A model generated the notes under the pieces. The model was given only the letters and a program-made list of their open reading frames with translations. It was not told the DNA's origin and ran no database searches. 5,307 nt of DNA from JBFJVZ01 sp041623895. GTDB taxonomy: Bacteria > Planctomycetota > Planctomycetia > Pirellulales > Pirellulaceae. The translations under genes and the position numbers were made by a program. Positions 1 to 5,307 of the stretch are shown here, piece after piece; position 1 is the stretch's first letter; every line of letters begins with the position of its first letter. The stretch is from the NCBI GenBank assembly GCA_041623895.1, contig JBFJVZ010000469.1:1-5307 (forward strand), given 5' to 3'.

Positions 1-2
1 GA

Positions 3-80
3 GAACCTGGGGCTGCGATTGACTCGCTGAAGCTCGCCAATCTGACCCCAGGCTACATTCTGCCGCTGCTCCGCAGCTAA
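3..80 (+). CDS. possible 3' end of an unrecognised plus-strand gene
   Basis: Frame 3 is open from the window edge for 25 codons and ends at a TAA at 78-80. The last residues read LANLTPGYILPLLRS, which looks protein-like (mixed hydrophobic and polar residues, no low-complexity bias). The other two plus-strand frames hit stops within the first 30 bases. A small hairpin begins directly after the stop, as expected at the end of a gene, and the next gene on the left converges on it from the minus strand. I do not recognise the family, and 25 codons can stay open by chance, so this is a tentative call. The start lies outside the window. Confidence 0.35.
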   Translation, partial: EPGAAIDSLKLANLTPGYILPLLRS

Positions 81-95
81 ATCCCCCTTGGGGAT
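81..95. terminator. short hairpin between convergent genes
   Basis: ATCCCC (81-86) pairs with GGGGAT (90-95) around a 3-nt loop. It starts at the base after the TAA of the possible plus-strand gene and lies 39 bp beyond the stop of the minus-strand repeat protein. There is no run of T on the plus side and only TTT on the minus side, so it is not a textbook intrinsic terminator. Its position between convergent genes is the main argument. Confidence 0.3.
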
Positions 96-133
96 CAAGA
101 AACTTGCGAAACAGATTTCAACAGCGGCTAGAG

Positions 134-1720
134 CTACGCTTCGCGTGCGAGCGAGGAGTTCCAGCGAATTCGCCATCCGGCTCCGTCTGCTTCCGTGCCG
201 TTGATCTGCGGTTGCGGAAGAGATTCCTGATCGGCCGGGTCGGCTGAATTCAACTCCAGTGATTCGCTTTCCCCAGCCTTATTCGGTTCTGGATCCGATT
301 CCGGTTCTTGCTCTGGTTTAGATTCTTCGATCACCGTTTTCAGCGTCGTCCGCGGCGTATCACCAAAGGATTCGGTTTCAGGCTCGCTGATGATGGTCGA
401 AGAATCGATCGGAGCTGACGAAATCGGAGCCGAGAAAGACGAGTACCCGCTGGCGATTGCCGGGCTGAACGGATCGTAGTACGAAAGCGGCGTTCGCTGA
501 ACCACTTGTCGCGGCACCATCATCGTATCGTAATAAGGTTTGTAGACCTTACGCGTCACCGGCCGCCGCACGGTCCGTGTCACAGCCTCGTACTCGGTGT
601 ACTGAACCTCAACAGGCTGCTTACGAGTTTCATAAATCATTCGAGTCGTTTGCATGGGCACCTTACGAACTCGCTGCTCGCTAATCCAGCGCTGAGTCTG
701 TACGGGGACCTTTCGCGTCAGCGTTTCAGTCACCGGCCGCTGGACGGTATACGGTACTTTGCGAACTTGTGTGATCGGCTCCATTCGCGTCGTCTGAACG
801 GGAACGTTTTGCGTTACCACTTCCGACTGCATGCGTGTCGTTTGCACTGGTACGTTTTCGGTCACTGTTTCAGTTTGCATCCGTTGGACTTGTACCGGCA
901 CTTGGACCTGTTGCGTTTGCGGAACGTAGGAAGTTTGCGCGACCTGCTGTTGGATGTAATTTGGCCGATAGGCGTATTGGGTTTGCACGTTCGGCGGAGT
1001 CACCATCGGCGCCAGCGCGGGTGCGCCGCGGATGCGACCGAACAAGCCGAGTGGGCCGGGGACAACGTACGCATTACGGTTCCAAACTAGCCCATATTGA
1101 AGTTGGCCTGGATTGACAACTTGCTGTGCGACGTAGCCGCCAGCATCGATCGTTTGGTTTTGAATCGTCGTGACCGGTTTTAGCGATGTGTACTGCTGAG
1201 CCTGATACTGCGTCTCGATCACCGGTCGCTGGACAGAATATTGTCGTTGCATGTACTGAGTTTCGGTGATGGGCCGCTGGACGGTGTATTGTTGTTGGTA
1301 GTACTTGGTTTCCACGACGGGACGGTAAGTCGTGTATTGCTCTTCACGCTCCGCTGTTTCGGTGACGTACTTTGTTTGCGTCACGGTTTCGTCGCGGTAC
1401 GAAGTTTCCGTGACCGGCTTCCATACGGTGTATTGTTCTTCGCGGTAGTTGGTTTCGACAACGGGCTTGGCAACGCGGTATTCGCGATCTTCCGTGCGCG
1501 TCTTGAGCACGGGCCGATAGCTGGTTACCTGCTCCTCGACATACTCCGTCTCGTAAGCAATGCGAAACCGCTGTACCGTCTGCGGCTCCATCACCGTCTG
1601 GCATTGCAACCGATAGGCCGGCTCAAAACAGCAGGGCTCTTGAGCGACCGTAGGGCATGCCAGCGTTAAAGCGACGGCGCAAGTCAGAAATTGAGGGGAT
1701 CGAATCTGTCGGAAAAACAT
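134..1720 (-). CDS. secreted YTV-type tandem-repeat protein
   Basis: A 528-residue exported protein, probably of the cell envelope. Residues 1-26 form a signal peptide: a basic start (MFFRQIR), a hydrophobic core and a likely signal peptidase cut at TVA|QE. Cys30, Cys31 and Cys40 follow. Residues 56-183 are eight exact 16-residue repeats, roughly [VT]ETxYxEEQYTVxRPV. Residues 184-264 are a Gly/Pro-containing linker. Residues 265-393 are a second array with the same 16-residue period but a different consensus (VPVQTTRMxxExVT). The tail from about 440 is acidic and rich in Pro, Glu and Ser. The QYTV/RPVxET motif matches what I recall of the YTV repeat (Pfam YTV), described from Rhodopirellula baltica and linked to its cell wall; that match is from memory. 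The ATG has a weak GAGAAG (1727-1732) 6 nt upstream. The nearest minus-strand gene lies 740 bp upstream, so it probably has its own promoter, which I could not identify. No enzymatic motif is visible; a structural role is inference. Confidence 0.88.
   Translation of the reverse strand: MFFRQIRSPQFLTCAVALTLACPTVAQEPCCFEPAYRLQCQTVMEPQTVQRFRIAYETEYVEEQVTSYRPVLKTRTEDREYRVAKPVVETNYREEQYTVWKPVTETSYRDETVTQTKYVTETAEREEQYTTYRPVVETKYYQQQYTVQRPITETQYMQRQYSVQRPVIETQYQAQQYTSLKPVTTIQNQTIDAGGYVAQQVVNPGQLQYGLVWNRNAYVVPGPLGLFGRIRGAPALAPMVTPPNVQTQYAYRPNYIQQQVAQTSYVPQTQQVQVPVQVQRMQTETVTENVPVQTTRMQSEVVTQNVPVQTTRMEPITQVRKVPYTVQRPVTETLTRKVPVQTQRWISEQRVRKVPMQTTRMIYETRKQPVEVQYTEYEAVTRTVRRPVTRKVYKPYYDTMMVPRQVVQRTPLSYYDPFSPAIASGYSSFSAPISSAPIDSSTIISEPETESFGDTPRTTLKTVIEESKPEQEPESDPEPNKAGESESLELNSADPADQESLPQPQINGTEADGAGWRIRWNSSLAREA
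542..928 (-). repeat. second array: 16-residue repeats of a variant consensus
   Basis: Residues 265-393 of the repeat protein repeat every 16 residues. Arg recurs at 280, 296, 312, 328, 344 and 360, and Val-Pro at 274, 290, 306, 322, 338 and 354, with no exception. The typical unit is VPVQTTRM followed by xxExVTxN. One unit (326-333, VQRPVTET) carries the first-array consensus, which ties the two arrays together. The last two units (362-393) are degenerate and shifted by one residue. Confidence 0.88.
1172..1555 (-). repeat. first array: eight 16-residue (48-bp) repeats
   Basis: Residues 56-183 of the repeat protein divide into eight units of exactly 16 residues with no insertions. Thr at unit position 3, Arg/Lys at 14 and Val/Ile at 16 occur in all eight; Glu at 2 and Pro at 15 in seven; Gln at 9 in six. 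A degenerate ninth unit may precede it (residues 40-55). The DNA copies have diverged in sequence but not in length, so selection appears to hold the period. Confidence 0.9.
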
Positions 1721-1839
1721 CGGTCGCTTCTCACAAATATCAAGTCAGGTCGCGCATCGGTTCTTCGCAGGGATGCAAGTCAGCGCAGGATTCATTCAAG
1801 GTTACGCAAGGCTTGAGAAAAATGAACACAAAACCGGAG

Positions 1840-1858
1840 AAAAACGGCAGTTTTGCCG
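1840..1858 (-). terminator. rho-independent terminator on the minus strand
   Basis: Read on the minus strand, CGGCA and TGCCG pair around an AAAC loop (plus positions 1845-1858) and five T follow at once (1844-1840), with more T-rich sequence beyond. A G-T wobble can lengthen the stem to six pairs. The plus side has no T tract after the stem, so it works in one direction. It lies 120 bp upstream of the repeat-protein start, so it ends an earlier minus-strand transcript: a small gene or RNA around 1900-2120, or read-through from the guaB unit. It could also act as an attenuator in the repeat protein's leader if that promoter lies further upstream. Confidence 0.65.
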
Positions 1859-1908
1859 CGATTAGGCCCCACAAAATTCGCTAGAACCCCTGGTCTGTCG
1901 ATTTGCCG

Positions 1909-2101
1909 CTACGAGCGTTGCTTTTTCACCACATAGGACAGTTTGGCTAATCGGACCAAGTCGTCGGCGATAGCAATCGACACCGCCCATGCGTCGCTGG
2001 GGGTCTTGATCGGTCTTGATCTGTCGTGACCCGCCAACGGGGCCGCGGATCCGAAAATCGAAAGCCCAGAATAGGATGTGCGTCGTAGCGGAAGTTGCCA
2101 A
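1909..2101 (-). pseudogene. possible small gene broken by a 10-bp duplication
   Basis: Two overlapping minus-strand frames run through here. The 3' part in one frame (about 2010 to the TAG at 1909) looks coding: it includes SDAWAVSIAIADDLVRLAKL, uses mostly G or C at third positions and would form an amphipathic helix. The 5' part in the other frame starts from a TTG at 2101. They are out of register because of a perfect 10-bp tandem duplication; removing one copy joins them into a single frame of about 60 codons. A terminator follows about 50 nt after the stop. There is no clear ribosome binding site and I recognise no family, so it may equally be noncoding DNA. Confidence 0.25.
2002..2021. 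repeat. perfect 10-bp tandem duplication
   Basis: GGTCTTGATC occurs twice back to back (2002-2011 and 2012-2021) with no mismatch. Ten is not a multiple of three, so the duplication shifts any reading frame passing through it. Flanking GGGTC (2001-2005) and GACCC (2028-2032) are complementary. Confidence 0.9.
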
Positions 2102-2151
2102 GACTTTCGGCGATCCACGGACAACCGAAACTGATGCTGAGTTCCGCTACG
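2084..2151. repeat. 68-bp nested inverted repeat, REP-like
   Basis: CGTAGCGGAA (2084-2093) and TTCCGCTACG (2142-2151) are a perfect 10-bp inverted repeat. Inside, TTTCGG (2105-2110) pairs with CCGAAA (2125-2130). An alternative fold pairs CGGAAGT (2089-2095) with ACTTTCG (2103-2109) around TGCCAAG with one G-T wobble. The word CCGCTACG also appears at 1906-1913. The layout resembles the short palindromic repeats scattered between genes in many bacteria; I recall similar CGTAGCGGAA words in Rhodopirellula but cannot confirm copy number here. It could also be the fold of a small RNA. Confidence 0.5.
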
Positions 2152-2220
2152 CCAAATCAGATGTTAACGAAGGACTAGTGCAATTGCCTCATTGATGGGG
2201 ATCATCACCGATTTAAGAAG

Positions 2221-2260
2221 TGTTACCCATGTCCCCGAACGACTGTTACCTATGTCCCCG
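2221..2260. mobile_element. pair of 17-bp direct repeats, possible lone IS end
   Basis: TGTTACCCATGTCCCCG (2221-2237) and TGTTACCTATGTCCCCG (2244-2260) differ at one base and lie 23 bp apart. A start with TG and several copies of a binding site near the tip are typical of the ends of some insertion sequences, for example the IS21 family, and I recall near-identical TGTTACCTATGTCCCC ends in other genomes without being able to name the element. No inverted partner and no transposase lie in the window, so if it is an end it is a remnant. Two copies with a 6-bp spacer are too few and too close for CRISPR. Confidence 0.4.
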
Positions 2261-2383
2261 GTCTGTACACGAGTCCTGGCCTACGGGAAATCTGAAAAGG
2301 CGCTAGGCAATGAAAACCGCAGAACATCCAACAAGAAATGTCAAAGGAGAAAGTTAGAAAAGCCTGCTTTCCCACCGTGATGG

Positions 2384-2399
2384 ACCGCGAGGCCGCGGT
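2384..2399 (-). terminator. GC-rich hairpin after the 589-residue gene
   Basis: ACCGCG (2384-2389) pairs with CGCGGT (2394-2399) around a 4-nt loop, 61 bp downstream of the TAA at 2461-2463 in the direction of transcription. No T tract follows directly. A competing 7-bp pairing, CGAGGCC (2388-2394) with GGCCTCG (2420-2426), overlaps it. It may end or stabilise the guaB transcript, but the evidence is only structure and place. Confidence 0.3.
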
Positions 2400-2460
2400 A
2401 CAAACATTTTCATCAGCCCGGCCTCGTTCCCCACTTCACATGCTCGCATGAAAACAGGCT

Positions 2461-4230
2461 TTACGGGATCAACCAGAACATTCCGGTCATGTAGGCACCT
2501 TGATAAATCGCACCTTTGACACTCAATGGCACCGGCGGCTTGATCCAGGGAGCGCAGTTGCCCGGACGATAGTAACCCAAGGCATATTGGCACTCGTGCG
2601 GTGAGTGGACTCCCATCTTGTACGGCAACACGGCGATGTTCGCAAAGAAGTGTGCCGAAGACACGATCGGCTCCACGAGTGGGCCGTGCGTATGACCGTA
2701 TCGCTCCAGATTCACGTTCTCGAAGTACAGCGGCTTGTGACAAAGATTGGATGCTTTCCAGGTCATCGTCAGCTGCGTCCAATGCCGTGGCTTGAAATCC
2801 AGCTTTGGAATCCGGCACTGCATTGGCAAACCCCAGTTTTCGGAGATGTATGCCAGATCGGCTTCGCTCAACAGATTGATCTGCACTTCCTCGGTCGTTC
2901 CGTACTCCGTATCGATGATCGCTTTTTCATATGCCAAGTCACGTAGACGCCCCTTGGCCAGTACATCACCGTCCAATGATCGCCACTCACGGTTGACTTG
3001 TTTTTCATCGAACCGGGCCTTCACCTTGTTGTATTCATCTGCACTCAAAATATCAGGTCGGTAAGGTGGACTGATATCAAGCGACACCTTGCGGATCGAA
3101 TCCTGCAAGATTCGATCGCGGAAATCATCGCAAGAAATTCCGGAAAGCGACTTCATCACGTCTTCGCCTTCGTTAAACAGTTCCTCATCCGCTCCGGCAG
3201 CGCGATTCCGCTCGATTCGATCACGTAATCGCTGCATATCATTGGCATTCTCGTCGTCGGAAAACGGACTCTGAAACGGTTCGCGATTGGAGGGCGAATC
3301 ACTGGGCGGCGGCAACTCCTCCGCCTTGTTTAGTTCGGGCGGTTCCTCGCGCAGCCTTTCGCCCAAAGAAGGTTCTTGCGGGGAACGCGATCTGGTCGCC
3401 GGTGCCGGCTCCAGTGGCACCTCCTGATCTGCTGTTGATTCCGCTGCCGCCGGCGCAGCCGGTTCGAGTTGACCGGGCGCAGCCGGGCGCACGACTTTCC
3501 GCGGCGTTTCCTCTACTTGGGGCCGCGTCGAAGATGAGGGCGCTGGCAAATTCAGTTCCGGGCTTTGCGGAGTTGGCAAATTTAGCTCGCGGGTGCGGGG
3601 CGCGGGCACCGTGGGAGCAGCCGGACGGGGACCCGGCAAGTTGCCGCGCAGGTTGTTCGCTGGCGAACTTGGCTGAGGTGGCGGCAGTTCGTAGCTGCCA
3701 TCGCTGGTGGCCGGCGATGAGGGATCCACGTTGGCATCACCAAAGGGATTGTTGAAGAAATCGTCAGCTGACTCTGCTGGATTCTGCATCCAAGCAGCCT
3801 GAGCGATTCGTCTTGTCTCAGTCCCGGTCGCGGTGGTCAGCGAAACGGAGCTGACGTTCTTTTTCTGAGGCAGCGTCTTACTTTGAGGCACCGTCTGCTG
3901 ACGCTGATGCACGGTCTGTTGGGCAGCAGCGAAGACCTCCGCGGTCGCCTTGGGCGCTGGCTTAACGCTCGCACTGGGCCGCCACTGAAGGTTCGACCGG
4001 TCGCCTTGCGTATGCTGTGATCGCGTGTCGGTAACACGGACTGCTGTCTTGGATACCGCTCGCATCGGCGCGGCGTAGGACCCAGTGGGCGCTCGCCAAT
4101 CAGGAGCTTGCGCCAGCGAAACATTCGCGGCCAGCAACAGCGTCCCCGCGGCCATGCAGAATCTAGTTTGAATCGCCCGATTGCACGTCGGGACTGTAAT
4201 TAGGCGCTTCTTGAGTGATCGCAATGTCAT
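2461..4230 (-). CDS. exported protein with disordered linker and conserved-looking C-terminal domain, function unknown
   Basis: 589 residues. The N-terminus is a signal peptide with a long basic region (RSLKKR), a hydrophobic core at 26-40 and a likely cut at AQA|PD (42/43). Residues 43 to about 355 look disordered and are rich in Pro, Ala, Ser, Glu and Gln, with short repeats (ELNLPTP/ELNLPAP at 215-231) and two copies of an FxxPFxD motif (159-165, 319-325). From about 360 to the end the composition becomes that of a folded domain, rich in Tyr, Trp and Cys; all five mature cysteines (367, 472, 497, 547, 559) are here, with motifs YFENVNLERYGHTHG and YYRPGNCAPW and a hydrophobic end (TGMFWLIP). 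I recall this C-terminal type only from planctomycete hypothetical proteins; no function is known to me. The start at 4230 overlaps guaB by 68 nt and is preferred because AGGGAG lies 10 nt upstream and it supplies the basic n-region. The alternative ATG at 4155, 7 nt after the guaB stop, has neither. Export and co-transcription with guaB are inferred. Confidence 0.85.
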   Translation of the reverse strand: MTLRSLKKRLITVPTCNRAIQTRFCMAAGTLLLAANVSLAQAPDWRAPTGSYAAPMRAVSKTAVRVTDTRSQHTQGDRSNLQWRPSASVKPAPKATAEVFAAAQQTVHQRQQTVPQSKTLPQKKNVSSVSLTTATGTETRRIAQAAWMQNPAESADDFFNNPFGDANVDPSSPATSDGSYELPPPQPSSPANNLRGNLPGPRPAAPTVPAPRTRELNLPTPQSPELNLPAPSSSTRPQVEETPRKVVRPAAPGQLEPAAPAAAESTADQEVPLEPAPATRSRSPQEPSLGERLREEPPELNKAEELPPPSDSPSNREPFQSPFSDDENANDMQRLRDRIERNRAAGADEELFNEGEDVMKSLSGISCDDFRDRILQDSIRKVSLDISPPYRPDILSADEYNKVKARFDEKQVNREWRSLDGDVLAKGRLRDLAYEKAIIDTEYGTTEEVQINLLSEADLAYISENWGLPMQCRIPKLDFKPRHWTQLTMTWKASNLCHKPLYFENVNLERYGHTHGPLVEPIVSSAHFFANIAVLPYKMGVHSPHECQYALGYYRPGNCAPWIKPPVPLSVKGAIYQGAYMTGMFWLIP

Positions 4231-5307
4231 GCGGGTGGTTCTCCCTCACCGTCGCTGCCGAAACACGAATGAATTTGCCATCGTGCCTCAGTTCATCAAT
4301 CGTCCGTGTTCCCAAATAACCCATGCCCGCTCTTAGTCCGCCCACCAGTTGGTAAGCGTAATCACCAAGCGGTCCTTTGAACGGCACTCGGCCTTCCACA
4401 CCCTCGGGGACCAGTTTGCCCGCCGCGATGCCTTTTTGCCGATACCGATCGCTGCTTCCCTTCACCATCGCACCCATCGATCCCATCCCACGGTACGCCT
4501 TGAAAGTACGTCCCTGGTACAGGATCAATTTGCCGGGACTCTCGGCCAGCCCCGCAAACAGGCTGCCAATCATCACCGCGCTTGCACCGGCTGCAATCGC
4601 TTTGGTTATGTCACCGCTGAAGCGAATGCCGCCGTCAGAGATGACTGGTATGTTTCGTTCTTCAGCAACCTGCGCCGCTTGCAGAATGGCTGAAATCTGT
4701 GGATATCCAACGCCGCTGATCACTCGCGTTGTGCAAATCGATCCCGGCCCAATGCCGACTTTGACCGCATCCGCACCCGCATCGATCAAGTCGCGTGCTC
4801 CTTCGCTGGTGGCGACATTGCCGGCGACCACGTCGATATCCCAATCACGTTGTTGTTTTATCTCTTTGACGGTCTCGATTACGTTCTTGCTGTGACCGTG
4901 AGCGGAATCGACGACCAGCAGATCGACGTCTTGTTGAATCAGACTCTCCGCTCGCTGGAAATCACCGACTCCGATCGCCGCTCCGACCCGCAAGCGACCC
5001 TGCGAATCTTTGCAAGCACGTGGGAACCGCTTCATCATGTCGATGTCACGGATCGTTATAAGTCCCGTCAGTTTTCTTTCTTCGTCAATCAGCAAAAGTT
5101 TCTCGACCCTTTTTGCCGTTAAAATTCGCTCAGCTTCCTCAAGCGTTACATTCCCTACAGCCGTCACTAAGTTCTCATGTGTCATAACTTCCGAAACGGG
5201 GAGGTTTGGGTCCTCTAGGAAGCGCAGGTCGCGTCGCGTCAAAATGCCAGCAAGCTTGCGATCGGCGTAAACGATCGGGATTCCCGAGACGTTGGCCTGG
5301 TCCATCA
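4163..5307 (-). CDS. guaB: inosine-5'-monophosphate dehydrogenase, 5' end outside window
   Basis: Catalyses the NAD-dependent oxidation of IMP to XMP, the committed step of GMP synthesis, in the cytoplasm as a tetramer. Residue numbers here count from the ATG at 5303-5305, which is an internal Met, not the start. Residues 1-37 are the end of the first CBS domain and about 40-92 the second CBS domain. The catalytic barrel continues with VDSAHGHS (132-139, NAD-side Asp133), the active-site loop GIGPGSICTTR with nucleophile Cys191 (codon 4733-4735), the phosphate-binding SDGGIRFSGD (223-232), MIGSLFAG (245-252), the flap dyad Arg287-Tyr288 in SSDRY, and LVPEGVEGRV (298-307). The Cys-to-Arg distance of 96 residues equals that of E. 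coli GuaB (305 and 401). About 114 N-terminal residues are missing compared with that enzyme, cut by the window edge. No frameshift or lost catalytic residue is seen. The TAG at 4163-4165 lies within the next gene, pointing to one transcript. Confidence 0.97.
   Translation of the reverse strand, partial: MDQANVSGIPIVYADRKLAGILTRRDLRFLEDPNLPVSEVMTHENLVTAVGNVTLEEAERILTAKRVEKLLLIDEERKLTGLITIRDIDMMKRFPRACKDSQGRLRVGAAIGVGDFQRAESLIQQDVDLLVVDSAHGHSKNVIETVKEIKQQRDWDIDVVAGNVATSEGARDLIDAGADAVKVGIGPGSICTTRVISGVGYPQISAILQAAQVAEERNIPVISDGGIRFSGDITKAIAAGASAVMIGSLFAGLAESPGKLILYQGRTFKAYRGMGSMGAMVKGSSDRYRQKGIAAGKLVPEGVEGRVPFKGPLGDYAYQLVGGLRAGMGYLGTRTIDELRHDGKFIRVSAATVRENHPHDIAITQEAPNYSPDVQSGDSN
4241..4246 (-). 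promoter_or_regulatory. Shine-Dalgarno sequence inside guaB for the downstream gene
   Basis: AGGGAG on the minus strand, 10 nt before the ATG at 4230 and inside the guaB coding sequence. It decides between two candidate starts of the 589-residue protein, since the ATG at 4155 has no purine-rich element upstream. The spacing is slightly long but within the usual range. Confidence 0.55.

Larger units (their letters stand above)
1721..2460. other. 740-bp gap with remnants and repeats, no intact gene
   Basis: This is the space between the start of the repeat protein and the end of the 589-residue protein, both on the minus strand. Separate entries describe a minus-strand terminator, a possible broken small gene, a 10-bp tandem duplication, a nested inverted repeat, an insertion-sequence-like pair of direct repeats and a GC hairpin. 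The leader of the repeat protein (1721-1839) shows no convincing -35/-10 pair. Between 2262 and 2383 I see no feature beyond an A/G-rich purine stretch. Open frames here are short, mostly start with TTG, and lack good ribosome binding sites. Confidence 0.7.

Noticed and set aside
506..1090. Long open frame on the plus strand, rich in His, Arg and Leu
   Set aside because: It is antisense to the repeat arrays; its openness comes from the periodic codons of the real gene opposite, and its composition is not that of a normal protein.
1653..1664. Lipoprotein signal at Cys22 of the repeat protein
   Set aside because: The residues before Cys22 are Thr-Leu-Ala rather than the usual Leu at -3; a signal peptidase I site at TVA|QE fits better.
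2221..2260. CRISPR array
   Set aside because: Only two 17-bp copies with a 6-bp spacer, and no cas genes.
2192..2380. Plus-strand open frame of 62 codons
   Set aside because: It starts with TTG, has no ribosome binding site, and its first part is just the translation of the IS-end-like repeats.
2354..2818. Minus-strand open frame overlapping the end of the 589-residue gene
   Set aside because: Most of it runs in another frame through the well-supported C-terminal domain and its protein has shadow-like composition.
4377..4895. Plus-strand open frame of 172 codons
   Set aside because: It lies antisense to guaB, where every catalytic motif of IMP dehydrogenase is intact on the minus strand.
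5303..5305. ATG as the start of guaB
   Set aside because: It falls inside the first CBS domain by comparison with E. coli GuaB; the frame runs to the window edge, so the true start is outside.

Overview
The window reads as part of a planctomycete chromosome, most like Rhodopirellula and its relatives in the Pirellulaceae. The case rests on three things: a secreted protein built from YTV-type tandem repeats, a protein style known mainly from planctomycetes; a second secreted protein with a long Pro/Ala/Glu-rich linker and a C-terminal domain I recall only from planctomycete hypothetical proteins; and a moderately GC-rich sequence with long untranslated gaps. This assignment is from memory of family features, not from a search.

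Layout. All three clear genes lie on the minus strand. From the right edge inward: (1) guaB, IMP dehydrogenase, lacking its 5' part because the window ends; (2) a 589-residue exported protein of unknown function whose start overlaps the end of guaB by 68 nt and has its own Shine-Dalgarno sequence, so the two are probably co-transcribed; (3) after a 740-bp gap, a 528-residue exported repeat protein. At the far left, the first 80 bases carry what may be the last codons of a plus-strand gene converging on the repeat protein.

The 740-bp gap (1721-2460) holds most of the unexplained structure. It contains a good rho-independent terminator on the minus strand that sits upstream of, and so does not belong to, the repeat-protein gene; a possible small broken minus-strand gene whose frame is interrupted by a perfect 10-bp tandem duplication; a 68-bp nested inverted repeat containing a CGTAGCGG word found three times nearby; and a pair of 17-bp direct repeats resembling a transposon end left without its transposase. 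I read it as a patch of decayed mobile or repetitive DNA plus one small transcription unit.

The genes do not form an obvious pathway. guaB is housekeeping (GMP synthesis). The two exported proteins are probably envelope or wall components, but only the export signal and repeat architecture are visible; their functions are not known from the sequence. I see no defence system, CRISPR array, tRNA or rRNA.
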